The notes: generated by a model not told the origin, from the sequence alone. Positions 24,930-34,676 are shown, counted from the stretch's first letter. The stretch: 64,000 bases of DNA from Ruminococcus flavefaciens (GCA_023663905.1 JAMPGO010000001.1:1-64000), one strand, 5' to 3'. A program made the numbers and translations.

Positions 24930-26108
24930 ATGAAAATCAGAAAAAGATTGATTTCGGCGGTGCTTGCCGTAACCTGTGCGGTTTCTTCCGCCGTGGCTCT
25001 TAACTGCTCTGCTTTATTTAGACCTGTTTTCAGTGAAAGCGATGAAGAGATTCTTAAAGGAATGGCAGATAGGGGTTACACTTATGTTCCTGAAGTGATT
25101 GATGATTTTGCTGAAATAATCCATTACGACCCAGAAGATATAGGCGGCTTATGGCTTACCGAAGAATCAGAGTACTCATATAGCGGAACGGGAAAACAGT
25201 GGCTGGAGTTTCTGTATAAAGAGCTGTTAGATGATTTGGTGTTTGTTTATTTTGATATGTCTCCTGAAAATTCCGAGGCTATTGTTGCTGAACTTGAAAA
25301 AGAACTCGGCTACAGCGATGATGTGAAGGTTGAAGTTTACAACGAAGTTGTTTTTGATGAAGAGATTAATAAGCCTGTTGATGTTTCCGCCGGTCTTGCC
25401 TTAAGATTTTCAAAGCATAATACAGAAATGAATTATATGATTGCTGAAAAAGCTGTCTCGATTCTTAAGGAAAAATATCCGCTTAAAGAAAGCCAGGCAT
25501 ATATGGGAGAAGCTATGATAAGCGATATGCGCATTATTATGCCAAGCGTTCCTGCTAACAGTATCAGCGCACTGAAGGAATTTACCGATGAAAAGCTTGA
25601 TGAACTCAACAATGTCCTTTCCGAGAATGGCTTCAAGGTAAACTGTTATATAGCAGACGATGAGCATTTTGAAAAAATCAATGAACGAGATATTGAGCTT
25701 GAATCAACACCTAGCTTTGATAACATCGAGGAAATCCCGAGAGAAAGACGCTTTATTATAGATGTTGCGGATGATATGACCTTGCAGGAAAAGCTGGAAT
25801 ACACATTGTTTATGAGAGAAAATTATGATTCATATGTTTCAATTTATTCGCAGTGCTCAGCTACACCTATTTCAAATTCTTTTGATATTCTCTCAATGGA
25901 AAGCAATTATCTTGACGGCGACGCTAACGAGGACGGTGTTGTTGACATAGCCGATGCCGCCGCTATCATCCAGCACCTCGGCAACAGAGACAAGTACGGA
26001 CTGTCAATGCAGGGTATCGTTAACGCTGATATAGACGGCGACGGTATAACAGGTGCGGACGCTCTCGCTATCCAGAAGCAGGTTGCACTGTCACGTATGC
26101 CTGAGTAA
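24930..26108 (+). CDS. Secreted protein of unknown function with C-terminal dockerin
   Basis: 392 residues. Signal peptide (1 to about 26), an acidic unknown region (about 30-325), and a C-terminal type I dockerin (about 330-392: GDANEDGVVDIADAAAIIQH, then ADIDGDGITGADALAIQ). The middle region has two related halves: EAIVAELEKELGYSDDVKVEVYNE and LDELNNVLSENGFKVNCYI both read as helix-strand modules, which may mean a duplicated domain. It could be an inhibitor or prodomain-like partner for the protease encoded 12 nt upstream; this is inference. RBS AAGGAGG. Confidence 0.85.
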   Translation: MKIRKRLISAVLAVTCAVSSAVALNCSALFRPVFSESDEEILKGMADRGYTYVPEVIDDFAEIIHYDPEDIGGLWLTEESEYSYSGTGKQWLEFLYKELLDDLVFVYFDMSPENSEAIVAELEKELGYSDDVKVEVYNEVVFDEEINKPVDVSAGLALRFSKHNTEMNYMIAEKAVSILKEKYPLKESQAYMGEAMISDMRIIMPSVPANSISALKEFTDEKLDELNNVLSENGFKVNCYIADDEHFEKINERDIELESTPSFDNIEEIPRERRFIIDVADDMTLQEKLEYTLFMRENYDSYVSIYSQCSATPISNSFDILSMESNYLDGDANEDGVVDIADAAAIIQHLGNRDKYGLSMQGIVNADIDGDGITGADALAIQKQVALSRMPE

Positions 26109-26117
26109 ATAAAATAA

Positions 26118-26148
26118 TAAAAGGCACTTCCTGACGGAGTGCCTTTTT
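26118..26148 (+). terminator. Terminator after the dockerin operon
   Basis: AAAAGGCACTTC / GGAGTGCCTTTTT with one mismatch, T-run; close to the stop of the converging gene at 26151. Confidence 0.85.
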
Positions 26149-26150
26149 AT

Positions 26151-27987
26151 TTAGCCTGTAAATTTCTGTCTCATAAGAATCATATCAAAAACGTCCGTTC
26201 TGCCGTCATAATCGAGGTCGTAGAGAACAGCATTATCAGCGGTATCAGTCTCGGCATTCAGCAGAAAGCGGTTCATCTTAACAAGGTCGGCGACGGAAAT
26301 TTCGCCGTCCGTATTCACATCGCCAAGCTGATACCTGCATTCAGGAGTACCGTTTTTCTGGAAGCTGTGAAGCGATGTAGGCGCATAGGCATTCCATATG
26401 CCGTGCGAGTCTGTCATTTCGCTGTCGGATTTCAAAAACCACGCATAACTTCCCTCGCTGTCGTCCCACGTTGAATCGATGTGGAAATAATGTCCGCCGA
26501 TTTTAACTATATTCCAGGCGTGGTCACTGCTATGGACGTAATAGGTTTCGATTCCTGCGTAGTTGCACAGCAGATTCATTGCCTTGGCATAGCCCTCACA
26601 GACCGTTGAATCATTCAGCAGTATGGAAGCGTCGGTGTGGTATTCGGCAGGAACTGTACTGTCAGCATATATTGTATTACCGCACACCCAGTCGTGCAGA
26701 GCCTTTACCTTTTCCGTATCGCTCATTTCGGGCGATGTAACTTCCTCTGCAATCTTCGCATACTGTGCTTTGGTGTACTCATTCAGGAAGCCTATTTCCT
26801 CAGCCATATAGAAGTTAGCCCTGATAAAACCGCTGTATTCAGGAATAAAATCGCCTGTAGTGCTGTCAAAAACAGGTTCGGAATTGATATTCATAAGGGA
26901 AGTACAGCCGTTGAAAGCGTTGCCCGAAATTTCAGATAATGTATTAAAAGTTACGTTCTCAATGGCAGTGCAGTCAAGGAACGCATAATAATCGAGATTT
27001 ACATTGCCTTCAAATTCAACGGACGTGATATTTGTACATCCGCTGAAAGCACGTCCTTCAACAGTGACGTTATCTTTAAAAACAACGCTCTTCAGGTCTG
27101 TGCAGTTCTGGAATGCTGATTTTTTCAGAACGCACGGCGAATTTACAGCAACTTCCGATATTGCCGAATCCCTGAAAGAATTTTCCGCAACTGAAATTTC
27201 ATTATCTGTTTCGGGAAAAATCACAGAAGTTATTGCGGATGTATCGTCAGCTGAAAAATCTATATATGTAACAGGAACACCCTTGAAATCGGCGGGAATG
27301 ACAATAGCGGAATCTCCGCCTATATATCCGTCGACGGAGCAGTAAAGCCTGCCTGTTTCCTTGTCGGTGCTGATGTCAAAAGTAAAATTATCATCCTTTG
27401 TATTATAACTGCATTCAGAATTTCCTTTAAGCGAATCATCGTCAACCGCAATCATCTCCTGTATATTCTGCGGAAGTTCTGTATCAGTACCTGTAAATGC
27501 ATTTGACGAGACTGCAAGTATATCATCGTGAAAAGTAATTTTTTCAAGATTCTTGCAGTTCTTGAACGTATGTGAAGGAATAAATCTAAGGCTTTTGGGG
27601 ATATTGACAGATACAAGAGTTGAGTTTGAAAAAATGCTGTATCCGAAATAATCAATAGTATCAGGCAGTGTAACATTTTCCACAACAAACCCCTTTGCTT
27701 TTGTTATGGTCAAAAATACCGTCCGCTATGCCCGTAACCGTATACCCTTCTATTTTTTCAGGAATCACAAGGTTCGTTTCTGTACCGCCGTAACCCCAGA
27801 GCATAATCTCATTTTCCCTGCCCTCTCTCCGAAGAAAAAGCATATCATCGTACTCTATCGGCAATTCATACTCCACATCTTCCGTATCAGAAGCAGTGAT
27901 TTCAGAAAGCGTACCTGCAAAATCAGCCATAACGCAACCGACGGACATCATAACCGCCAGCAAAATGGCTGTAAGTGGTTTTTTCAT
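26151..27987 (-). pseudogene. Frameshifted BspA-LRR / transglutaminase-like / dockerin protein
   Basis: Read as one gene this is about 611 residues: signal peptide (MKKPLTAILLAVMMS...), BspA-type leucine-rich repeats (NLVIPEKIEGYTVTGIADGIF, NIPKSLRFIPSHTFKNCKNL, ENVTFNTLSEISGNAFNGC), a transglutaminase-like core (Cys in STVCEGYAKAM, His in SSDHAWNIVKIGGHYFHID, Asp in STWDD), and a C-terminal dockerin (GDVNTDGEISVADLVKMN, DLDYDGRTDVFDMI). The frame breaks at a run of four C (27690-27693; GGGG on the coding strand): removing one base joins GIFDHNKSKG to FVVENVTLPDT perfectly. Sequencing error, slippage or a true mutation are all possible. Start at 27987 after AAAGAGG. Confidence 0.85.
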
Positions 27988-28018
27988 AAAAATAACCTCT
28001 TTCTGTATTTTTTATTTT

Positions 28019-28047
28019 ATTATATCATACGCCATTATCATTTGCAA
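28019..28047 (-). promoter_or_regulatory. Promoter of the LRR-dockerin gene
   Basis: Minus-strand TTGCAA (28042-28047), 17 bp, TATAAT (28019-28024). It lies back to back with the leuA promoter 20 bp away. Confidence 0.65.
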
Positions 28048-28066
28048 GGATTTTTTCAAAAAAGAC

Positions 28067-28095
28067 TTGACAAATCCGAAAATATAGTATATAAT
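28067..28095 (+). promoter_or_regulatory. Promoter of the leuA T-box transcript
   Basis: TTGACA (28067-28072), 17 bp, TATAAT (28090-28095). Confidence 0.8.
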
Positions 28096-28101
28096 AATAT
28101 T

Positions 28102-28388
28102 AATATACAAATGCGTTGATGGGAAATAAAGCCCGTGTACTGTTTTTTCAGAGAGCCGGAACAGGTGAAAGCCGGCAGACAGTTGCAGGTCATAGCTCGT
28201 CCCGGAGCAGTCGGCTGAAAGCTTCCGCAATTAGGCTTGAACGGGTTCTCCCGTTACAGAGATATGCATTTTTCGATGCAGATGAGTGGGTGCGTTTCTA
28301 TGCACCAACGGAGAGTGGTACCACGGAGTATTAACTTGTAACTTCGTCTCTCCCTTGCCTTATTACAGGCTTGGGAGGGACTTTTTTG
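28102..28388 (+). ncRNA. T-box riboswitch with Leu (CUC) specifier
   Basis: The hallmark T-box sequence AGAGTGGTACCACGG is at 28312-28326. Upstream, Stem I elements AGAGAGCCGG and GGTGAAAGCCGG are visible, and the segment before GTCCCGGAGC carries CTC at 28196-28198, the position of the specifier codon; CUC reads leucine. Stem III-like pairing is seen at ACGGG / CCCGTTAC (about 28238-28257). The terminator is 28346-28388: GTCTCTCCCTTGCCT paired with AGGCTTGGGAGGGAC, then TTTTTT. Uncharged tRNA-Leu should favour read-through into leuA. Confidence 0.92.
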
Positions 28389-28424
28389 TTAACCTGGCAA
28401 ATTTTTTATATGGAGGAATTTTTT

Positions 28425-30086
28425 ATGAACAACGCAGGCAAATACACAAGACAATTCTTTGAAGCTCCGCAGACTGAAATGAAGTGGACTAAGAAATCCT
28501 ACATCGATAAAGCCCCTGTATGGTGCAGTGTCGATTTGAGAGACGGAAATCAGGCGCTTATTATTCCTATGAGCCTCAGCGAAAAGCTCGAATTTTTCAA
28601 GCTCTTGGTTGATATAGGATTCAAGGAAATCGAAATCGGCTTCCCTGCCGCTTCCGAGACTGAATACGAGTTCTGCCGTACTCTTATCGAGCAGGATATG
28701 ATTCCCGACGATGTAACAATTCAGGTTCTCACGCAGTCCCGTGAGCATATCATCGAAAAGACTTTTGAAGCGCTCAGAGGATGCAAGAACGCTATTGTAC
28801 ATCTCTATAACTCAACAAGCCTTGCACAGCGTGAACAGGTTTTCCGCAAGAGCAAGGAGGAGATTATTGACATCGCCGTTACAGGCGCAAAACTCTGCAA
28901 GGAATATCGTGAGAAGTACGAGGGAAATTTCCGCTTTGAATATTCCCCTGAGAGTTTCACAGGCACAGAGCCTGAATTTGCACTCGAAATAAGCAATGCC
29001 GTACTCGATATATGGCAGCCTACTGCTGACGACAAGGTTATCCTCAATCTTCCTGTAACCGTACAGCTCTCTATGCCTCACGTTTATGCAAATCAGGTTG
29101 AATATATGTGCGACAATATCAAGTACCGTGAGAACGTAATTGTATCGCTTCATCCGCACAACGACAGAGGATGTGCCGTTGCCGATACTGAAATGGGACT
29201 TCTCGCAGGCGCTGACAGAGTTGAGGGTACACTCTTTGGAAACGGCGAACGTACAGGAAACGTTGATATTATCACTCTCGCTATGAATATGTACACACAG
29301 GGTGTTGAGCCTGAACTCGACCTGAGCGATATTCCGAAGATTACTGAACTCTACCAGAGAGTTACAAGAATGAACGTCTACGAGCGTTCGCCGTATTCAG
29401 GAAAGCTCGTATTTGCGGCATTCAGCGGTTCACATCAGGACGCTATCGCAAAGGGTATGAAGTGGCGTGAAGAGGGTCACACAGAACACTGGACAGTGCC
29501 TTATCTTCCGATTGACCCCGAAGATTTGGGAAGAGAATATTCCGCAGACGTTATCAGAATCAACAGCCAGTCAGGTAAGGGCGGTATCGGCTATATCCTC
29601 GAAACACGCTTCGGCTATGACCTCCCAAAAAAAATGCGTGAAGTCGTGGGCTATGCAGTAAAGAGCGTTTCCGACCACAAGCACAAGGAACTTATGCCCG
29701 ACGAGGTTTATGAAATTTTCAAGACCAGCTTTGTTGATATTACAGCTCCGCTCAACGTTACAGAGGCTCATTACAAGCAGTGCGACGGCATTGAGGCTAC
29801 GGTAAGCATTGAATACAACGGCAAAAATGCTGTTGCAACCGATACAGGCAACGGCAGGCTCGATGCAGTAAGCAACGCTATCCGCTCATATACAGGCATT
29901 GACTACAGCATAAACAACTACACAGAGCATTCGCTCGAGGTCGGCTCTGCTTCAAAGGCTGTTTCCTATGTGGAAATCATCTCAGACGGAAAAAGCTACT
30001 GGGGTACGGGTGTTGACAACGATATTGTCGTATCTTCAATCAAGGCACTTGTTACAGCGGTTAACATAATGCTCGGCGCAAAATAA
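28425..30086 (+). CDS. leuA: 2-isopropylmalate synthase
   Basis: 553 residues. Condenses acetyl-CoA with 2-oxoisovalerate, the first committed step of leucine synthesis. HMGL-like TIM barrel with WCSVDLRDGNQALI, GFKEIEIGFPAAS, HPHNDRGCAVADTEMG (metal His pair), GTLFGNGERTGNVDI; C-terminal LeuA allosteric domain (about 430-553). It is the longer class resembling LeuA2 / E. coli-yeast type with KYTRQFFEAP at the start. ATG 28425 follows GGAGG. Controlled by the upstream Leu T-box. Confidence 0.95.
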   Translation: MNNAGKYTRQFFEAPQTEMKWTKKSYIDKAPVWCSVDLRDGNQALIIPMSLSEKLEFFKLLVDIGFKEIEIGFPAASETEYEFCRTLIEQDMIPDDVTIQVLTQSREHIIEKTFEALRGCKNAIVHLYNSTSLAQREQVFRKSKEEIIDIAVTGAKLCKEYREKYEGNFRFEYSPESFTGTEPEFALEISNAVLDIWQPTADDKVILNLPVTVQLSMPHVYANQVEYMCDNIKYRENVIVSLHPHNDRGCAVADTEMGLLAGADRVEGTLFGNGERTGNVDIITLAMNMYTQGVEPELDLSDIPKITELYQRVTRMNVYERSPYSGKLVFAAFSGSHQDAIAKGMKWREEGHTEHWTVPYLPIDPEDLGREYSADVIRINSQSGKGGIGYILETRFGYDLPKKMREVVGYAVKSVSDHKHKELMPDEVYEIFKTSFVDITAPLNVTEAHYKQCDGIEATVSIEYNGKNAVATDTGNGRLDAVSNAIRSYTGIDYSINNYTEHSLEVGSASKAVSYVEIISDGKSYWGTGVDNDIVVSSIKALVTAVNIMLGAK

Positions 30087-30144
30087 AATATGCACAAAAT
30101 CAGCTGTTGAAAGTATAAGAAATAAACAAATTTTCCGTTCCTTA

Positions 30145-30173
30145 TTGATTTTGCTGTCATATTGTGATATAAT
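30145..30173 (+). promoter_or_regulatory. Promoter of the ilvB cluster
   Basis: TTGATT (30145-30150), 17 bp, TATAAT (30168-30173). Confidence 0.75.
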
Positions 30174-30212
30174 AGGCTTATTAACAACAATTTTCAAGAG
30201 GAGCGGAACATA

Positions 30213-30320
30213 ATGAGAGCAGTTTATATTTCTTTCTGTACTATCATTATTGTCGGTGCGGTCATTAACGTCTCTGACTGTCATCGTTATTCATTCTGCC
30301 TTGAAGAAGCTTTTGCTTGA
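30213..30320 (+). CDS. Candidate Ile/Val-rich leader peptide
   Basis: 35 codons from ATG 30213 to TGA 30320, preceded by AGAGGAG (about 30196-30202). Codons 11-20 encode TIIIVGAVIN-like sequence: in the ten codons ATC ATT ATT GTC GGT GCG GTC ATT AAC GTC seven are Ile or Val. This is the mark of an attenuation leader such as ilvL/ivbL of enterobacteria. It ends 35 nt before a Rho-independent terminator that precedes ilvB. No similarity to a known protein is claimed. Confidence 0.65.
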   Translation: MRAVYISFCTIIIVGAVINVSDCHRYSFCLEEAFA

Positions 30321-30354
30321 TATATCCACGTTATGCGTGTAAGCAATGAAGTAC

Positions 30355-30384
30355 AGCTCCCGGCGGAATGTCGGGGGCTTTTTT
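30355..30384 (+). terminator. Terminator/attenuator upstream of ilvB
   Basis: AGCTCCCG (30355-30362) pairs with CGGGGGCT (30372-30379), one G-U pair, loop of 9, then TTTTTT. It must be bypassed to express ilvB from the promoter at 30145. Confidence 0.85.
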
Positions 30385-30444
30385 GTCAGAGACGATAATT
30401 TCAGCTTGATTATAAAATTTTATAGAAAAAGGAACATTTACATT

Positions 30445-32178
30445 ATGAAAATATCAGGTGCAAAAATTGTAGTTGAAACCCTGATTGAACAGGGCTGTGA
30501 TACAGTTTTCGGTTATCCGGGCGGACAGGTTATCAACCTCTTCGATGAACTGTATGTTAACAGAAGCAGAATCAACCATATACTCACGGCGCACGAACAG
30601 GGCGCTTCCCACGCTGCCGACGGCTATGCAAGAGCTACTGGAAAAGTCGGTGTGTGCATTGCAACTTCAGGACCGGGTGCGACCAACCTCGTAACAGGTA
30701 TCGCCACAGCTTTTCTCGATTCTGTTCCTATGGTTGCTATCACGGGAAACGTTCCGTGCAGTCTCATAGGCAAGGACAGCTTTCAGGAAGTTGACATCGT
30801 AGGCGTTACTATGCCTGTCACAAAACATAACTTTATTGTAAAAGATATACGTGAACTCGCCGATACTCTCCGTACAGCATTCAAGATTGCAAAATCGGGC
30901 AGACCCGGACCTGTTCTCGTTGATATTCCAAAGGATATACAGACGGCTGTATGGGATTTTGAACCCAAATCCGAGCCTGTAAGACCTTATCCTCTCAGCT
31001 TCGCTTCGGGAAACAAACTCCGCAGAGCTGCCGAGATGATTAAGGAATCCGAACGTCCGTACATCTACTTCGGCGGTGGAATAACTATAGGCAAGGCTTC
31101 TCAGGAACTCCTTGAGCTTGCCGACAAGATTGACGCTCCTATAGGCTGTTCGCTTATGGGTCTCTCCGCAATCCCGACAGACCACCCTCGTTTTCTCGGT
31201 ATGAACGGTATGCACGGTCACTACGCTTCATCCGTTGCACAGGACGAGGCTGATTTGGTTATCTGTCTCGGCGCAAGATTCTCCGACAGAGCCACAGGCG
31301 ACAAGAAGCGTTTCAACAAGAATTTCAGGATTATACATATCGATATTGATTCCGCTGAACTTGACAAGAATATTACAGCAGACCTCGCAATTCAGGGCGA
31401 TATAAAGGATGCACTTTTCAGGCTTATTCCTATGCTCGGCGAAACAAAACATCCCGAGTGGAGCAGTCGTGTTGAAGAACTCCGTGCAGAAGAGCAGAGA
31501 CGACTTGAAAGCGCAATGGCTTCCTCATTCGGCAAAAACTGCGACAACTGCACCCAGCCCTGCGAAAATACAGAAAATACAAACCGCCTTACTCCGTATG
31601 AAATCATTGACATTGTAAGCCAGAGAGCTTCCGAAGATGATATTATCGTTACAGACGTAGGTCAGCACCAGATGTGGACTGCACAGCGTTATCCGTTCAA
31701 AAAGCCCCGTACGTTCCTTACAAGCGGTGGACTCGGTACAATGGGTTACGGTATGGGCGCAGCTATCGGCGCTTCATCGGCTGGCAGAAAGCGTACGGTT
31801 CTCTTTACGGGCGATGGCAGTTTCGGAATGAATCTCAACGAGCTTGCAACAGCTGTATCGCAGAACATTCCGCTTGTTATCGTGATTATGAATAACGGTG
31901 TTCTCGGTATGGTTCGCCAGTGGCAGACGCTTTTCTTTGACAAGCACTATTCAAACACAACGCTTGCAAGAAAAACCGATTTCGTAAAACTTGCCGAAGC
32001 GTTCGGTGCAGAAGGTACACGTGTATTCACTGCCGAAGAACTTGAAAACGCTGTTGCTGAGGCATTTTCACACGACGGTGTATATCTTATTGATTGTGCC
32101 GTTGACTGCGATGAATTTGTACTCCCGATGTTACCGCCAGGCGGTTCAATCGAGGATATTATTACAGAAATAAAGTGA
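30445..32178 (+). CDS. ilvB: Acetolactate synthase, catalytic subunit
   Basis: 577 residues. ThDP- and FAD-dependent first shared step of Val, Leu and Ile synthesis. Seen: TVFGYPGGQVINLFD, catalytic Glu in LTAHEQGASHAADGYAR, TSGPGATNLVTGIATA, FQEVDIVG, and the ThDP motif GDGSFGMNLNELATAVSQNI ... NNGVLGMVRQWQ. ATG 30445 is chosen by homology and an AAGGA; no start upstream is plausible. Followed after 10 nt by ilvN. Confidence 0.96.
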   Translation: MKISGAKIVVETLIEQGCDTVFGYPGGQVINLFDELYVNRSRINHILTAHEQGASHAADGYARATGKVGVCIATSGPGATNLVTGIATAFLDSVPMVAITGNVPCSLIGKDSFQEVDIVGVTMPVTKHNFIVKDIRELADTLRTAFKIAKSGRPGPVLVDIPKDIQTAVWDFEPKSEPVRPYPLSFASGNKLRRAAEMIKESERPYIYFGGGITIGKASQELLELADKIDAPIGCSLMGLSAIPTDHPRFLGMNGMHGHYASSVAQDEADLVICLGARFSDRATGDKKRFNKNFRIIHIDIDSAELDKNITADLAIQGDIKDALFRLIPMLGETKHPEWSSRVEELRAEEQRRLESAMASSFGKNCDNCTQPCENTENTNRLTPYEIIDIVSQRASEDDIIVTDVGQHQMWTAQRYPFKKPRTFLTSGGLGTMGYGMGAAIGASSAGRKRTVLFTGDGSFGMNLNELATAVSQNIPLVIVIMNNGVLGMVRQWQTLFFDKHYSNTTLARKTDFVKLAEAFGAEGTRVFTAEELENAVAEAFSHDGVYLIDCAVDCDEFVLPMLPPGGSIEDIITEIK

Positions 32179-32188
32179 GGTGAGAGGT

Positions 32189-32695
32189 ATGCACAATAAT
32201 CAGTTTGTTATCGGCGTTATCGTATCAAATGTTTCGGGCGTTCTCTCCAGAGTTTCGGGAATGTTCACCCGTCGTGGCTTCAATATTGACAGTCTCACTG
32301 TCGGCGAAACGGAATCAAGCGATTTTTCCCGTATCACCGTTGTTTTTCACGGCGATGACGATATAAAGCACCGCATTATAAAACAGCTTGAAAAGCTTCA
32401 CGATGTCAAGGAAGTGAAGATTCTTGAGCCTGACGAGACGGTAGTGAGAGAGCTTCTGCTCATAAAAGTCAGAAACACGGCTTCATCAAGGCAGGATATT
32501 ATGACCGCCGCAGAAGTTTTCCGCTCAAAGATAGTTGACTATTCAACTACCGCTCTCGTATGCGAGCTTACAGGCGAAACTTCAAAGATTGAAGCATTTA
32601 TCGAGCTTATGAAACCGTTCGGCATTCTTGAAATGTGCCGTACTGGTATGGTGGCTATCGAACGCGGCGATAACTGCCTTAAAACTGAAAAATAA
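32189..32695 (+). CDS. ilvN: Acetolactate synthase, regulatory subunit
   Basis: 168 residues. N-terminal ACT domain (FVIGVIVSNVSGVLSRVSGMF, RRGFNIDSLTVGETE) that senses valine, and a C-terminal ALS small-subunit domain (LLLIKVRNTASSRQDIM ... EMCRTGMVAIERGD). ATG 32189 follows GAGGTGAGAGG. The stop overlaps the next tiny gene as TAATG. Confidence 0.95.
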   Translation: MHNNQFVIGVIVSNVSGVLSRVSGMFTRRGFNIDSLTVGETESSDFSRITVVFHGDDDIKHRIIKQLEKLHDVKEVKILEPDETVVRELLLIKVRNTASSRQDIMTAAEVFRSKIVDYSTTALVCELTGETSKIEAFIELMKPFGILEMCRTGMVAIERGDNCLKTEK

Positions 32696-32799
32696 TGAAA
32701 CTGAAACGTTTTGTAATTTTAATTTTTTTAGTATTTCTTGCAATTGCAATCGGGCTTGTTGTTTTATTCACATATATGCCGTTTCCAAAGCAAAGATGA
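32695..32799 (+). CDS. 34-residue membrane peptide between ilvN and ilvC
   Basis: ATG at 32695 overlaps the ilvN stop (TAATG), so it would be made by re-initiation; no separate ribosome site is visible. The product has a basic start (MKLKR), one hydrophobic helix of about 22 residues (FVILIFLVFLAIAIGLVVLF) and a polar basic tail (MPFPKQR). It looks like a single-pass membrane protein. No known family. The overlap and clean membrane topology argue it is real, but its size leaves doubt. Confidence 0.5.
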   Translation: MKLKRFVILIFLVFLAIAIGLVVLFTYMPFPKQR

Positions 32800-32815
32800 T
32801 ACAGTATAAAAGCTT

Positions 32816-32838
32816 ATAATTGCTCAGTAAGCAATTAT
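32816..32838. repeat. Perfect 9-bp hairpin between ilvN and ilvC
   Basis: ATAATTGCT / AGCAATTAT with a 5-nt loop, in the 75-nt gap before ilvC. May be an mRNA-processing or partial-termination site inside the operon. Confidence 0.5.
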
Positions 32839-32847
32839 ATAAATTAA

Positions 32848-33912
<1,065 letters not shown>

Positions 33913-33981
33913 TTGCATTCGGCTATGGCTGACTGCTGATTTGCACTCCGAGAATTTCGGCTGTGAATCGGACTTAATTCG

Positions 33982-34016
33982 GGTGACGGTTCATAACAGT
34001 TCCGTCACCTGTTTTT
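33982..34016 (+). terminator. Hairpin with T-run after ilvC
   Basis: GGTGACGG (33982-33989) and CCGTCACC (34002-34009), then TGTTTTTAT. Likely partial terminator. The stem core TGACGG is the same as in the dispersed decamer repeats, possibly by chance. Confidence 0.65.
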
Positions 34017-34049
34017 ATAATAACCGCAATTTGATACAGGGGATATATT

Positions 34050-34676
34050 ATGGCTGATTTTTACGAGAGAAAATTCGTGCCGAGCATAAAACACATTATT
34101 GCTTATCTGCTTATTCTGCTGTCCGCCGTACTTTTTATAAGCGGTTTTTACAGAGCAATGCGTATAAGCGCACGGCTTTCAACAGAGGGACTTTCCTTTG
34201 AACCCGAAGTTCACGAGGGCGACAGTATACTTTTATCCGCAAGTCCTTTTAAAGCAAGGCTGAAAGAAACCGAAAATGAAGTAGCTGTATGTTGCGGACA
34301 GTCATCAGGTTTAAATCCGCTTCGGGACAATGAGACTTTTATAATCCATATTGCTGAAAAGTACCGACCTGTTATGGTTACTATGGGTACGGATGAATAT
34401 GATAATTTTATGAACGGCGAGGAAGTAACGGGTTATTTCACCGAAAAGAAATTCGATGATTTCCCTGAATATATGTCAAATATCGGCAGTTACTACGAAC
34501 TCGGCAAAGAAATCACGGATAAGGATTATTCAACGCTTGGCATAGTAATTGTAAACCGTAACAAAGAACTTCTGAGCTTTTTATGGGGCATACCTTTTCT
34601 TGCTGTCGGACTTATTCTGCTGAAAATTTCGGGTACTCCGTTTGTATATAAGAAAATAATTGAAGCAGAAGAATGA
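34050..34676 (+). CDS. Hypothetical membrane protein in the ilv cluster
   Basis: 208 residues. One membrane helix at about 17-36 (IIAYLLILLSAVLFISGFY), an outside domain of about 140 residues with no known motif, and a second helix at about 180-197 (FLWGIPFLAVGLILLKI). RBS ACAGGGGA. Lies between ilvC and ilvD with ordinary spacing; no link to branched-chain metabolism is evident from its sequence. Confidence 0.65.
   Translation: MADFYERKFVPSIKHIIAYLLILLSAVLFISGFYRAMRISARLSTEGLSFEPEVHEGDSILLSASPFKARLKETENEVAVCCGQSSGLNPLRDNETFIIHIAEKYRPVMVTMGTDEYDNFMNGEEVTGYFTEKKFDDFPEYMSNIGSYYELGKEITDKDYSTLGIVIVNRNKELLSFLWGIPFLAVGLILLKISGTPFVYKKIIEAEE

Larger units (their letters stand above)
30087..30444 (+). 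promoter_or_regulatory. ilvB leader region with candidate peptide-coupled attenuator
   Basis: This gap holds a promoter (30145-30173), a 35-codon leader reading frame (30213-30320), a small hairpin pairing TTGCTT (30313-30318) with AAGCAA (30341-30346), and a terminator (30355-30384) 60 nt before ilvB. No T-box sequence (GTGGTACC-like) is present. Layout fits ribosome-mediated attenuation by Ile/Val supply. Confidence 0.7.

Noticed and set aside
33982-34009. GGTGACGG...CCGTCACC hairpin as another copy of the decamer repeat family
   Set aside because: Only 8 bp match and there is no 10-bp periodicity; a plain terminator explains it.
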